64,000 nt of DNA from DATJZH01 sp052146815 (GCA_052146815.1 JBKQMG010000281.1:17516-81515); one strand, 5' to 3'. Counted from the first letter of the stretch, positions 1-8,312 are shown. The notes: generated from the sequence alone by a model not told the origin. Program-made: numbers and translations.

Positions 1-10
1 GTATCGTCAG

Positions 11-295
11 ATGGTGCGAGGTTACACCCAGGACAAGGACGCCTATCTGCGGCGGCTGCGCCGGATCGAAGGCCAGGTGCGCGGACTGCAGCGGATGGTC
101 GAGGACGACGTCTACTGCATCGACGTGCTGACCCAGGTGTCCGCGGTCACCCGTGCCCTGCAGGCGGTGGCCCTCGGCCTTCTCGAGGACCATCTCGGCC
201 ATTGCGTCACCGAGGCCATCGAGCGGGGCGGCCCTGAGGCGGAAGAGAAGGTGCGGGAGGCGGCTGCGGCCATCTCCCGGCTGGTCAAGTCCTGA
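11..295 (+). CDS. csoR: CsoR-family copper-sensing transcriptional repressor
   Basis: The 94-residue all-helical protein matches the CsoR/RcnR family in length and layout. The three metal ligands of copper-sensing CsoR are present at Cys36, His61 and Cys65, the same numbering as in the Mycobacterium tuberculosis protein, and the basic stretch RRLRRIEGQVRG near residues 14-25 forms the DNA-contact face. Family members bind operator DNA as apo-tetramers and release it on binding Cu(I). The usual partners (copper ATPase, CopZ) are not in the window and may lie to the left. The 3' end overlaps the convergent YbjN-like gene by about 11 bp. Specificity for copper rather than another thiophilic ligand is inferred from the C-H-C set. 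Confidence 0.93.
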   Translation: MVRGYTQDKDAYLRRLRRIEGQVRGLQRMVEDDVYCIDVLTQVSAVTRALQAVALGLLEDHLGHCVTEAIERGGPEAEEKVREAAAAISRLVKS

Positions 296-863
296 ACCGG
301 GGCTCGTCGCCGGAGTCCTGCCCGGTCAGGCGGGCGAAGGGGCGCAAGTTGGCGACGCTCTCGCCGCGCTTGACCCGCCAGGCCCATTCCCGCCGGATGG
401 ACGACGCGAAGCCGATCATCAGCGCCTGGTCAAAATTGTCGTCGGAGTAGCTGAGCACGCAGCCGAGCAGCCGGTCCACTTCCTCCGCGGTGATGGCGGC
501 GAGCGGCAGCCGGCCCACGAGATAGACGTCCCCGGCGGGATCGAGCGCGAAGTGCACGCCGAACATGCGGCCGCCGCGCTCAAGCAGGAAACGGTAGAAC
601 TCGGCGTGGCTTTCGTCCGGCTTGCGGCAGAAGAACGCCTCCACCTGCAGGCTGTGCGTTCCGACGATGAGCCAGGTCATGGTGGCCAGCTTGTGCTGGC
701 CTTCGAGCCGGATCAGGAACGAGCCGGGCTGCGGCTGCTCGTATGACAGCCCGAGCACGCCGAGGGCTTCCTCGAGCCGGGCGGCGGCGCTGCGCTGCCG
801 AGCCGTGGTGCTGTCCTGCTGGCCCGGCTGGCCGTCGGACTGCTGGCGGGCCGCGCTCGTCAT
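285..863 (-). CDS. YbjN domain-containing protein
   Basis: A 192-residue protein with the YbjN fold, a type III secretion chaperone-like alpha/beta domain, from about residue 25 to 165. Recognisable blocks are TWLIVGTHSLQVEAFF and the pair HAEFYRFLLERG / VYLVGRLPL. The ATG overlaps the TGA of mshA (ATGA), so the two genes are translationally coupled, an arrangement common in actinomycetes. The biochemical role of actinobacterial YbjN proteins next to mshA is not established. The first 25 residues are polar and probably disordered. Coupling to mycothiol synthesis is inferred from position only. Confidence 0.8.
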   Translation of the reverse strand: MTSAARQQSDGQPGQQDSTTARQRSAAARLEEALGVLGLSYEQPQPGSFLIRLEGQHKLATMTWLIVGTHSLQVEAFFCRKPDESHAEFYRFLLERGGRMFGVHFALDPAGDVYLVGRLPLAAITAEEVDRLLGCVLSYSDDNFDQALMIGFASSIRREWAWRVKRGESVANLRPFARLTGQDSGDEPRFRT

Positions 864-2134
864 GCGCCCACCGATGCTGCTGCCTCGGCCATGACCCCGC
901 TGTACAAGTGGATCAGCGAGTCGACGGTCGCTGACCAGCCAAACCGGGAGGCGTGCTCGCGGGCCCCGCTCGACAGCCGGGCCAGGGCGGCCGGCGCGGC
1001 GATGAGCTCGCGGATGGCTCGCGCGTACGCCGCCGGGTCGCGGGAATCGACCAGCACTCCCGACGTCCCGTCCCGGACCGCGGTGCGCAGCCCGCCGACG
1101 GACGCCGCTACCACCGGGGTGCCGCAGGCCTGCGCCTCCACGGCGACGAGCCCGAATGACTCTGAATAGGACGGCACCATGACCACCGTCGCGGCCCGGT
1201 ACCAGTCGGCCAGTTCCGGCTGGGGGCACGGCGGCTCCAGGCGGACGATACCCGCGATGCCCAGGCGGGCGGCGAGGACGGCGAGGCTGTCCGGATCGGC
1301 GCGGCCGGTGCCGCTGGGGCCGCCGACGAACGCCACGGTCAGGCGGTCAGCCAGGCCGGGCTCGTCGCGGACCATCTGCGCCGCGGCATGCAGGACAACA
1401 TCCGGGGCCTTCAGCGGCTGCACCCGCCCGGCGAAGACGAGCACGACGCCGTCCGGCGGCAGCCCGAGACGCTCGCGCGCCGCCAGCTGCGAGCCCGGGC
1501 GGAACACGGCCAGGTCCACGCCGGGATTGATCGTCGCGACCCGGCTGGGGTCAGCGTCATACAGCTCGGTCAGCTGCCGCGCCTCCTCAACGGTGTTGGC
1601 CACGAGATGATCGGCGGCGGCGATGACCTCGGCCTCGCCGCGCAGCCGGGCGGCGGGCTCGGCGGCGTCGCCGGCTGCGAGCGCGGCGTTCTTGACCTTG
1701 CCCAGGGTGTGCATGGACTGGATCAGCGGGACTCCCCAGCGCTCCTTGGCGACCGCACCGACCTGACCCGACAGCCAGTAGTGGCCGTGAATCAGGTCGT
1801 AGCGGCCTGGCGCGTAGGCCGCCTCGGCCCGCAGTACCTCGAAGGTGAAGTGACATAGCTGGCCGGGCAGGTCCGCCTTGTCCAGGTCCTCGAACGGCCC
1901 GGCGGGCAGATGCCGGACCAGCACACCCGGCGCGAGCTCGGCGACGGGCGGCAGGTCGCGGGAAACGGCGCGGGTGAAGACGTCCACCTCCACGCCGCGC
2001 GCGGCCAGCCGTTTGGCCACCTCGACGACGTACACGTTCAGGCCGCCGGCATCACCGGTTCCCGGCTGCTCAAGCGGCGACGTGTGAACACTGACAGTCG
2101 CGATCCGCCGGGGACGAAGTCGCGGCACAGGCAT
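860..2134 (-). CDS. mshA: D-inositol-3-phosphate glycosyltransferase (mycothiol step 1)
   Basis: A GT4-family retaining glycosyltransferase of 424 residues that transfers GlcNAc from UDP-GlcNAc to 1L-inositol-1-phosphate, the first committed step of mycothiol synthesis. The N-terminal Rossmann domain carries GDAGGLNVYVVEVAKRL, and the C-terminal GT4 domain carries VPSYSESFGLVAVEAQACG with the nucleotide-sugar-binding Glu. A strong ribosome site (GGAGGTG) lies one base before ATG 2134 and seven before the in-frame GTG at 2128. The spacing favours GTG 2128, which would remove only two residues. The gene diverges from gpmA, leaving about 150 bp for two promoters, and is coupled downstream to the YbjN-like gene. 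Confidence 0.9.
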   Translation of the reverse strand: MPVPRLRPRRIATVSVHTSPLEQPGTGDAGGLNVYVVEVAKRLAARGVEVDVFTRAVSRDLPPVAELAPGVLVRHLPAGPFEDLDKADLPGQLCHFTFEVLRAEAAYAPGRYDLIHGHYWLSGQVGAVAKERWGVPLIQSMHTLGKVKNAALAAGDAAEPAARLRGEAEVIAAADHLVANTVEEARQLTELYDADPSRVATINPGVDLAVFRPGSQLAARERLGLPPDGVVLVFAGRVQPLKAPDVVLHAAAQMVRDEPGLADRLTVAFVGGPSGTGRADPDSLAVLAARLGIAGIVRLEPPCPQPELADWYRAATVVMVPSYSESFGLVAVEAQACGTPVVAASVGGLRTAVRDGTSGVLVDSRDPAAYARAIRELIAAPAALARLSSGAREHASRFGWSATVDSLIHLYSGVMAEAAASVGA

Positions 2135-2285
2135 GCACCTCCAGAAGGGCAACCCCGCAGGCCGCCGTCCTGTTCCCGGCAGATCCGCAGAAGATGGCCG
2201 GATCGGCCCGGTTGCCACCGGAGTCCGGCGAATGCTGCCAGCAAGGGCCTGCTGCGGCGATGCCTGCGGCGATAGGCTGAGCATC

Positions 2286-3029
2286 ATGGCAACCCTGGTG
2301 CTGCTGCGGCACGGAGAAAGCGCGTGGAATGCCGAGGGCCTCTTCACCGGCTGGGTCGATGTCGGCCTGTCCGAGAAGGGCGTCGCGGAGGCCGTGCACG
2401 CGGGCGAACAGCTGGCCGAGGCGGGTCTGCGCCCGGATCTGGTGCACACCTCGGTGCTGACCCGGGCGATTCAGACGGCGAACGCCGCGCTAGAGGCCGC
2501 CGGACTGGCGTGGCTGCCGGTGACCAGGTCCTGGCGGCTCAATGAGCGGCATTACGGCGGACTGCAGGGCAAGAACAAGGCGCAGACCCGTCAGCAGTAC
2601 GGCGATGAGCAGTTCATGCTCTGGCGACGGTCCTATGACGTCCCGCCGCCACCGCTGGCTGACGACGACCCGCTGGCCCAGATCAGCGACCCGCGGTACG
2701 CGTCGCTGCCCGACGAGATCCGGCCGCGGACCGAGTGCCTGAAAGACGTGTACCAGCGGCTGCTGCCCTACTGGTACGACGCGATCGTCCCCGACCTGGC
2801 CGCTGGGCGCACGGTCCTGGTCGTCGCGCACGGGAACTCCCTGCGGGCCATGGTCAAGCACCTGGATGCCATCGCCGATGCGGATATCGCCAGCCTGAAC
2901 ATCCCGACCGGGATCCCCCTCGTCTACGAGCTGGACGCCGGCTTCCGCCCGGACCCGGCCGGCGGGCGCTACCTGGATCCGGACGCCGCAGCGGTAGCCG
3001 CCGATGCGGTAGCAGCACAGGGCCGCTGA
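2286..3029 (+). CDS. gpmA: 2,3-bisphosphoglycerate-dependent phosphoglycerate mutase
   Basis: This 247-residue protein is a cofactor-dependent phosphoglycerate mutase that interconverts 3- and 2-phosphoglycerate in glycolysis. The N-terminal LVLLRHGESAWN holds the phospho-histidine motif RHG. The second catalytic His is in VVAHGNSLRAM, and NERHYGGLQGKNKAQT is the signature of the bisphosphoglycerate-dependent branch. Length agrees with the family at about 250 residues. The ATG at 2286 begins the conserved sequence; upstream in-frame codons are not conserved. The last codons run into a short imperfect tandem repeat. In many relatives this gene lies near phoU-senX3-regX3, as here except that phoU is absent. 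Confidence 0.94.
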   Translation: MATLVLLRHGESAWNAEGLFTGWVDVGLSEKGVAEAVHAGEQLAEAGLRPDLVHTSVLTRAIQTANAALEAAGLAWLPVTRSWRLNERHYGGLQGKNKAQTRQQYGDEQFMLWRRSYDVPPPPLADDDPLAQISDPRYASLPDEIRPRTECLKDVYQRLLPYWYDAIVPDLAAGRTVLVVAHGNSLRAMVKHLDAIADADIASLNIPTGIPLVYELDAGFRPDPAGGRYLDPDAAAVAADAVAAQGR

Positions 3030-3063
3030 AGCACAGAGCTCGTTGAAGCACAGGGCCGTTGAG
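3015..3063 (+). repeat. three imperfect 16-17 bp tandem repeats at the gpmA 3' end
   Basis: Three consecutive copies of a unit close to GCACAGGGCCGCTGAA lie at 3015-3030, 3031-3047 and 3048-3063. The first encodes the gpmA C-terminus and stop, and the others follow it. The rest of the 3030-3349 gap holds the PHO box annotated separately and no gene. Confidence 0.6.
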
Positions 3064-3146
3064 AAAGCCCGGGTCCGCTGAGTACCAGGCGGCGCCCGGC
3101 CCAGGCGGTGGCGGGCAGCCGGAGTCATGGTGGCCAGGTACGGTCC

Positions 3147-3168
3147 TGGTCGTGAACACTTGGCGAAC
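3147..3168 (-). promoter_or_regulatory. PHO box (two 11-bp direct repeats) upstream of the two-component operon
   Basis: Read on the minus strand there are two adjacent 11-mers, GTTCGCCAAGT and GTTCACGACCA. Both begin with the GTTCRC core of the actinobacterial PHO box bound by PhoP/RegX3. They lie about 180 bp before the sensor-kinase start. In Streptomyces the phoU-phoR intergenic region carries the same type of box and mediates autoregulation. Function here is inferred from motif and position. Confidence 0.6.
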
Positions 3169-3349
3169 AACCCCAGGTTGCAGGGATCGCCGGTGCGCAG
3201 GCGGGGGCCGCCGCATACCATCAGAGCGTGGACATGGGGGTGAATGCGGCCAGGCATCCATGCCCGGTAAGCAGCGCTGCGCGCTGTGAGCCGGCGCGCT
3301 GTGAGCCTGCCAGGATGGCGCGCCGCGCGCCGCTTCAGATGGCAGCGGC

Positions 3350-4492
3350 ATGACGGTCCGGACGCCGGGCAGGGCGAACGGAGCAGCTGGTCATACCCAG
3401 CGTGCGAAGCTGCCGGCCGGCATCGCCTCCGTCTTGTCTGTGCTTTCGTCCTCGGCCGTCGTCCTCGATAGCGAGGACAGGGTCCTGCGGGCAAGCTCCG
3501 CGGCTCGCTCGTTCGGGCTGGTGAAGGGCGACAAGCTGCTGGTGGGCGAGCTGCTTGCGCTCGCCAGGCAGGTCCGCCGGGACGGCGAGATCCGCGAGGG
3601 CGAGATGGAGGTGTCCACCGGGACCCTGAACGGCAGTACCACGAGCTTCGCCGTCCGGGTGGCGCCGCTGGGCGCCGGCGTGGGCGGCGGCGGGCTGGTC
3701 CTGGTCCTGGCGGAGGACCAGACCGAGAGCCGGCGAGTCGAGGAAGTCCGCCGAGACTTCGTGGCGAACACCAGTCATGAGCTGAAGACGCCGGTCGGCG
3801 CGCTCGCCCTGCTCGCCGAGACCGTGGAAGACGCCGCCGACGACCCGGAGGCCGTCAGGCGCTTCGCCGGCCGGATGCGCCAGGAGGCCGCCAGGCTCAC
3901 CAACCTGGTGCAGGACCTGATCACGCTGAACCGGATTCAGGCCGCCGAGCCCGTCCCGGACCCGGTTCTCGTTGAGATAGACGCCGTCGTGGCCGAGGCG
4001 GTGGACCGCTGCCGGATGAAGGCCGCGGCCCGTGGCATCGAGCTGGCCACCACCGGTACACGCGGGCTGACAGTCATGGGTGATGAGGACCTGCTGGTCA
4101 CCGCACTGCGCAACCTGCTGGAGAACGCTGTCGCCTACAGCCCGGAGAAGACCCGCGTAGTCGTGGACACCGCCGGGCGCACGGGCGAGAACACGGCCGA
4201 GATCAGCGTGGCCGACCAGGGCATCGGCATTCCCGAGCGAGACCTCGTCCGCATCTTCGAGCGCTTTTACCGCGTCGACCCGGCCCGGTCCCGCGCCACA
4301 GGGGGAACGGGTCTCGGCCTGGCGATCGTGAAGCATGTCATGGCCGCGCACGGCGGCAAGGTGACGGTGTGGAGCCGGGAAGCGGCCGGCTCGACGTTCA
4401 CGCTGCAGCTTCCGCTGCGTCCGGACTCCTCCCAGCTAAGTGGGGGGCCCGTGGGGGCAATTGGTCATTCTGCCAAGGAGGCGGCCCGGTGA
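3350..4492 (+). CDS. senX3: phosphate-responsive sensor histidine kinase, SenX3/PhoR type, without N-terminal membrane segment
   Basis: A 380-residue kinase with a PAS-like region (about 25-120), a HisKA dimerisation domain with phospho-acceptor His143 in DFVANTSHELKTP, and a HATPase domain with the N box NLLENAVAYSP, G1 DQGIGI and G2 GGTGLGL. It closely resembles SenX3/PhoR, including the opening VLSVLSSSAVVLD. SenX3 and PhoR normally begin with one or two transmembrane helices. Here the frame is closed by a TGA at 3302, with no start or hydrophobic stretch before ATG 3350, so the product appears soluble. The stop overlaps the regX3 GTG (GTGA). Expected role: sensing phosphate limitation, probably through the Pst/PhoU system, and phosphorylating RegX3. 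Confidence 0.88.
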   Translation: MTVRTPGRANGAAGHTQRAKLPAGIASVLSVLSSSAVVLDSEDRVLRASSAARSFGLVKGDKLLVGELLALARQVRRDGEIREGEMEVSTGTLNGSTTSFAVRVAPLGAGVGGGGLVLVLAEDQTESRRVEEVRRDFVANTSHELKTPVGALALLAETVEDAADDPEAVRRFAGRMRQEAARLTNLVQDLITLNRIQAAEPVPDPVLVEIDAVVAEAVDRCRMKAAARGIELATTGTRGLTVMGDEDLLVTALRNLLENAVAYSPEKTRVVVDTAGRTGENTAEISVADQGIGIPERDLVRIFERFYRVDPARSRATGGTGLGLAIVKHVMAAHGGKVTVWSREAAGSTFTLQLPLRPDSSQLSGGPVGAIGHSAKEAAR

Positions 4493-5175
4493 CACGCGTG
4501 CTCGTGGTGGAGGATGAGGCGTCGTTCAGCGACCCGCTCTCCTACATGCTGCGCAAGGAGGGGTTCGACGTCGCCGTCTGCGCGACCGGGCCCGACGCGA
4601 TCGAGACATTCGACCGAAGTGGCGCGGACCTGGTCCTGCTCGACCTCATGCTGCCCGGGCTGCCCGGCAGCGAGGTGTGCCGGGCCTTGCGCGAGCGCTC
4701 CAACGTGCCGGTCATTATGCTGACCGCCAAGGACGGCGAGATCGACAAGGTCGTCGGCCTTGAGCTGGGTGCGGACGACTACGTCACCAAGCCGTTCTCC
4801 TCCCGCGAACTCGTGGCGCGGATGCGCGCCGTCCTGCGGCGCCGGGGCGACAGCGACGAGCCGGGCACCTCGATCCTGGAATCCGGCCCGGTCCGGATGG
4901 ACGTCGAGCGGCATGTCGTCACCGTCCGCAGCGAGCAGGTGCAGCTGCCGCTTAAAGAGTTCGAGCTGCTCGAGGTGCTGCTGCGCAATTCCGGCCGGGT
5001 ACTGACGCGTATGCAGCTGATTGACCGGGTGTGGGGCGCCGACTATGTCGGCGACACCAAGACGCTGGACGTCCATGTCAAGCGCCTGCGAGCCAAGATC
5101 GAACCTGATCCGGCTAATCCGGCCCATATCGTCACGGTTCGCGGACTGGGCTACAAGTTCGAGCCGGCGGCCTAG
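4489..5175 (+). CDS. regX3: response regulator RegX3/PhoP (OmpR family)
   Basis: A 228-residue regulator with a receiver domain (1-120) and a winged-helix DNA-binding domain (about 135-226). The phosphorylation site is Asp52 in DLVLLDLMLPG, supported by the acidic pair Glu9/Asp10-region EDE, Thr79 and Lys101 in YVTKPF. The C-terminal domain has the OmpR features RVLTRMQLIDRVWG and TVRGLGYKFE. The GTG start overlaps the kinase stop, the normal arrangement. Family members activate high-affinity phosphate uptake genes by binding PHO boxes, one of which lies upstream of this operon. A hairpin terminator follows at 5220-5252. Confidence 0.93.
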   Translation: MTRVLVVEDEASFSDPLSYMLRKEGFDVAVCATGPDAIETFDRSGADLVLLDLMLPGLPGSEVCRALRERSNVPVIMLTAKDGEIDKVVGLELGADDYVTKPFSSRELVARMRAVLRRRGDSDEPGTSILESGPVRMDVERHVVTVRSEQVQLPLKEFELLEVLLRNSGRVLTRMQLIDRVWGADYVGDTKTLDVHVKRLRAKIEPDPANPAHIVTVRGLGYKFEPAA

Positions 5176-5219
5176 CCAAGGAGGCCGCTCCCGGGCTGAG
5201 CCCCCCGTCTGAGCAAGGC

Positions 5220-5252
5220 AATGCCCCGGCAGATGAGGTGCCCGGGGGCATT
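5220..5252. terminator. hairpin between convergent regX3 and lipoprotein gene
   Basis: The arms AATGCCCCGG and CCCGGGGGCATT pair over about ten bases around a loop of roughly ten bases. The site lies 45 bp after the regX3 stop and 40 bp after the end of the facing lipoprotein gene, so it could end transcription in both directions. It lacks a long U tract, as is common in high-GC actinomycetes. Confidence 0.6.
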
Positions 5253-5291
5253 GTCCTGCGTGCTCGGCCTTCAGCGGCCGGGGCCGGGACC

Positions 5292-5939
5292 TCAGCCGGT
5301 AGGTGATGGCGTGGGCGCCGCTGCCGGGCTCTTGGCGCTGCCCGATGACGGGCTCGGCGATGGCGAGGCGCCGTGATGCTTGCGGCCCTTGCCCGCGGGG
5401 GACGGGGGCGAGGAGGGAGCGGGCGGCGGGGAGTAGGTCGAGTAGTAATCCGCGCGCGGCTGGACCGGGACGTTCATCGTCACGCTGCCGGCATTCTGGA
5501 AGGTCATCGTGACGCGGATGGAGGAACCGCCGTCCAGCGGCTGCCTGAGGTTTTCCAGGACGGCCGTGGGCACGGGCCCGGTCAGCAGGACGGCCTTCTC
5601 GTCGGGCAGGCTGACCGGCCCGTTTCTGAGCGTGACGCTGCGGGCGACCGGAGCACTGATGCTGATGAGCTTGTCCGGGCTGCCGGTATTGACCAGGCCG
5701 AAAAATAGCCCGGTGGACTGACCGCGGTCCAGGGTGGCGTTCAGCGGTGCGCCGAGAACGAAGACGTTGCTGATCGTGATGCCGCCGAGGTGGGCGCTCG
5801 CCCCTGGCGTCGGCTGGTGCCACTGGAGGGTCGGCGCGTTGTTGCCCGCCTCGCATCCGGCGAGCACGGGGACCAGCCCCGCCACGGCCACGATCAAGAG
5901 CCGGCGTGGCAGCCTGGCCCGGCGGCTGCTTCGGATCAC
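5292..5939 (-). CDS. secreted lipoprotein with PCuAC-like (DUF461-type) domain
   Basis: A 215-residue lipoprotein with a basic N-terminus, a hydrophobic signal (LLIVAVAGLVPV) and the lipobox LAGC, giving the lipidated Cys at residue 29. Residues 45-165 have the all-beta pattern of copper chaperone PCu(A)C-like proteins (ITISNVFVLG, GLFFGLVNTG, VTMTF), but the His/Met copper-ligand set is not visible, so metal binding is doubtful. The tail (about 168-215) is rich in Pro, Ser and Ala and probably spans the cell wall. It converges on regX3 and is followed on the same strand by no close gene. A proline-rich lipoprotein near carD is usual in related actinomycetes. Function unknown. Confidence 0.75.
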   Translation of the reverse strand: MIRSSRRARLPRRLLIVAVAGLVPVLAGCEAGNNAPTLQWHQPTPGASAHLGGITISNVFVLGAPLNATLDRGQSTGLFFGLVNTGSPDKLISISAPVARSVTLRNGPVSLPDEKAVLLTGPVPTAVLENLRQPLDGGSSIRVTMTFQNAGSVTMNVPVQPRADYYSTYSPPPAPSSPPSPAGKGRKHHGASPSPSPSSGSAKSPAAAPTPSPTG

Positions 5940-6076
5940 GCGTGCGCTCCTCGTCTGAAGTGTTCGGCCGCCGCGGCGTGCGGCGCGGAGACAACCGCAG
6001 CGTAGTCGCCGCGATAATCCGCCGTTCCGCCGGCCCGCCCTTCTGCGCCGCGCCGCGGTGGCGGCGAGCTGAACGG

Positions 6077-6922
6077 CTACTGCGGCGGCGAGGGCGCCGG
6101 CGTTCCGGCGCGGAGCATCTCGAACTTGCTGGCCAGCTGCAGTCCCGGACGCAGCTGGTGCGCCAGCGAGACCATGCCGCGTGAATCGACCAGGATTGCG
6201 GTGAGGCCTGTCTGGTTGTAGGTCTTGCCGAGCACGTCACGGACGTCGTCAGCGACGCGCAGCGACGACCAGCCTGACCGGCTCGCCACTTGCTCGACCG
6301 CAGCCGGGAGGCGGCCGGACGCATGCACCAGGAACAGGGGAACGTCGGCCTGATGAGCCTGGAAGATGAGCTCGCGCACCGCCTCCGCGCACCCGCAGGC
6401 CGCCGGGACCAGCGCGAGCACCGATGCCTTGACCGTGCCCAGCCTGAGCTGGCCGCCAGCCAGGCCGATGGTCGCATTAGGCAGCCGGCTGGTGCGCCCG
6501 GCCACCGCGGTGACCGCCGGGACCGGCGATCGCGGCGCGGCGGCGCTGGCGCGGCTGCCCGTGCTGGCACCGGCGGAAGGCGGCACGGACGCACCGGCAG
6601 TTCGTCCTGCGGAGCCGGGCACGCGCGCCGGGTCTCCGCCGGGCCCCGCCGTAAAGACCGTCAGCAGGGTTCCCGCGATCAGGGCCAGGACGAGGCAGGC
6701 AGCGAGCAGGGGCAGCACCATGCCGTCGCGGGCCATCGGCGATCCCCAGCGCCGGTGGCGCAGATGACGCCGCAGGGCGCGCTGTTCGCGATAGTAAGCC
6801 TGCACATCGCGAGCGAGCTCCCGAGCGTCATCGGGGATCTCGATGTCGACCGGTGGCAGGCCAAAGTCGTCCCGCTCCGGTTCGCCGCCAAGGTTCACGC
6901 GCACCTCTCCGGCACTGAGCAA
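6077..6922 (-). CDS. single-pass membrane protein with thioredoxin-like CxC domain
   Basis: A 281-residue protein with a cytoplasmic N-terminus of about 65 residues, one transmembrane helix (GMVLPLLAACLVLALIAGTLL), a Ala/Ser/Pro-rich linker and an outer domain (about 145-270). The outer domain shows a thioredoxin-like alternation with the cysteine pair in PAACGCAEAVREL at the start of the first helix and the later strand GLTAILVDSRGMVSLA. The CxC rather than CxxC spacing is unusual for a redox thioredoxin, so the role is open. Homologous membrane proteins sit beside carD in other actinomycetes. It diverges from carD and lies 137 bp upstream of the lipoprotein gene on the same strand. Confidence 0.72.
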   Translation of the reverse strand: MLSAGEVRVNLGGEPERDDFGLPPVDIEIPDDARELARDVQAYYREQRALRRHLRHRRWGSPMARDGMVLPLLAACLVLALIAGTLLTVFTAGPGGDPARVPGSAGRTAGASVPPSAGASTGSRASAAAPRSPVPAVTAVAGRTSRLPNATIGLAGGQLRLGTVKASVLALVPAACGCAEAVRELIFQAHQADVPLFLVHASGRLPAAVEQVASRSGWSSLRVADDVRDVLGKTYNQTGLTAILVDSRGMVSLAHQLRPGLQLASKFEMLRAGTPAPSPPQ

Positions 6923-7201
6923 CGTTCTCTCTCAGTATGAGCCCCGCTGCGGCCTGCCGCGACCGGGGTGGCTGTCTTGATGGCCGCAGAACGCCGCCGA
7001 CGAGGTCTCCCGCACGCCTCCCGCCCGCCTCCCGCACGGCCTCCCGAACCCGCCCGTGACCGGCCCGTGCGGGACATGCTGGCGGCCTTCCAAATCATCG
7101 GGGCCGAATGACACCATTGACCTGCATCTTTGCCGTCAAGGCCGGCTAATCGCCCCTGCCGCGCGTGATAACATGGGTTCAGCGGAAGGGGTACATGCCA
7201 C

Positions 7202-7684
7202 ATGTCTTTCAAGGTCGGCGACACTGTCGTCTACCCCCATCATGGGGCTGCTCGGATCGAAGAGATCGAGACCCGTTCGATCAAGGGTGAGGATAGAGCC
7301 TACCTCGTGCTCAAGGTCGACAAGGGCGACCTTACTGTGCGTGTTCCCGCCGACAATGCCGAGCTGGTCGGCGTCCGGGACGTGGTCGGGCAGGAAGGAC
7401 TGGAGAAGGTGTTCGAGGTGCTGCGCGCCCCGTACACCGAAGAGCCGACCAACTGGTCGCGGCGGTACAAGGCCAACCTGGAGAAGCTGGCCTCTGGTGA
7501 CGTCAACAAGGTAGCCGAGGTCGTCCGCGACCTGTGGCGCCGGGACCGCGAGCGCGGGCTCTCGGCAGGCGAGAAGCGAATGCTCGCCAAGGCGCGGCAG
7601 ATCCTGGTCAGCGAGCTGGCGCTCGCGGAGAAGACCAACGAGGACAAGGCCGAGGCGCTGCTTGACGAGATCCTGGCCACCTGA
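7202..7684 (+). CDS. carD: CarD-family RNA polymerase-binding transcription regulator
   Basis: A 160-residue CarD/CdnL protein. The N-terminal Tudor-like RNA-polymerase-interacting domain (1-60) begins FKVGDTVVYPHHGAARIEEI, and the helical C-terminal domain carries the basic and aromatic residues (NWSRRYKANLEKL, with Trp near position 86) that contact the upstream edge of the -10 element. CarD binds the RNAP beta subunit and stabilises open complexes at rRNA and many other promoters, and is usually essential in actinobacteria. Full family length. The neighbours ispF and cysS downstream match the usual actinomycete order. A GC-rich inverted repeat separates it from ispF. Confidence 0.95.
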   Translation: MSFKVGDTVVYPHHGAARIEEIETRSIKGEDRAYLVLKVDKGDLTVRVPADNAELVGVRDVVGQEGLEKVFEVLRAPYTEEPTNWSRRYKANLEKLASGDVNKVAEVVRDLWRRDRERGLSAGEKRMLAKARQILVSELALAEKTNEDKAEALLDEILAT

Positions 7685-7702
7685 CTGATTCTTGCTGGGT
7701 GC

Positions 7703-7742
7703 AGGCCCTGGGCTGACAGCGGATGCTGACGGCCCGGGGCCT
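7703..7742 (+). terminator. GC-rich inverted repeat after carD
   Basis: AGGCCCTGGGC (7703-7713) can pair with GCCCGGGGCCT (7732-7742) through an 11-bp stem with one G-U, around an 18-base loop. It lies 18 bp after the carD stop and 23 bp before the ispF GTG, so it may attenuate read-through between the two genes. Confidence 0.5.
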
Positions 7743-7765
7743 CTCACGTCAACGGGGGAGCCCGG

Positions 7766-8239
7766 GTGCGGATAGGCATCGGGACAGACGTGCATCCGTT
7801 CGGCACGGGCCGTCAGCTATATCTGGCGTGCCTGCACTGGCCGGGCGAGGACGGGCTGACCGGTCATTCTGACGGCGACGTCGCGGCTCATGCGGTGTGT
7901 GACGCGCTGCTGTCCGCGGCGGCCCTCGGTGATCTCGGCAGCCAGTTCGGCACGTCTGACCCGCGCTGGGCGGGCGCCCCGGGCGCGGCCCTGCTTGGTG
8001 AGACCGCCCGGCTGCTGTCGGCCGCGGGGTACGTCATCGGCAACGTCGCCGTGCAGGTGATCGGCAATAGGCCCAAGATCGCCGGGCGGCGGCAGGAAGC
8101 CCAGGAGGCGATGTCCGCGGCCCTCGTGGGTGCGCCCGTCAGCCTATCGGCCACGACAACGGACGGGCTCGGCCTGACCGGCCGCGGTGAGGGAGTAGCG
8201 GCCATCGCCACGGCGCTTGTGACCGGCTCCGGTACCTAG
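7766..8239 (+). CDS. ispF: 2-C-methyl-D-erythritol 2,4-cyclodiphosphate synthase
   Basis: IspF, 157 residues, converts CDP-ME 2-phosphate to MEcPP in the non-mevalonate isoprenoid pathway. The metal-binding Asp8-Val-His10 occurs in GIGTDVHPF, and the HSDGD motif near residue 34 and TTTDGLGLTGRGEG near the C-terminus are both family signatures. Length and trimer-forming residues agree with the family. The start is GTG 7766, preceded by GGGGGAG. IspD, often adjacent or fused, is not here, so that step must be encoded elsewhere. The gene stops 74 bp before the end of the convergent DUF2637-type gene. Confidence 0.95.
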   Translation: MRIGIGTDVHPFGTGRQLYLACLHWPGEDGLTGHSDGDVAAHAVCDALLSAAALGDLGSQFGTSDPRWAGAPGAALLGETARLLSAAGYVIGNVAVQVIGNRPKIAGRRQEAQEAMSAALVGAPVSLSATTTDGLGLTGRGEGVAAIATALVTGSGT

Positions 8240-8312
8240 CGCAGTCACGCTGCCGGCCGTCGCTCCGGCAGGAGTGCCACGGGTCGACTGGTCATTCGGC
8301 CCGTCGCCGCGA

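Noticed and set aside
4465..6594. A 709-codon minus-strand open frame across regX3, the lipoprotein gene and part of the membrane protein gene.
   Set aside because: It overlaps three supported genes, and its translation is low-complexity.
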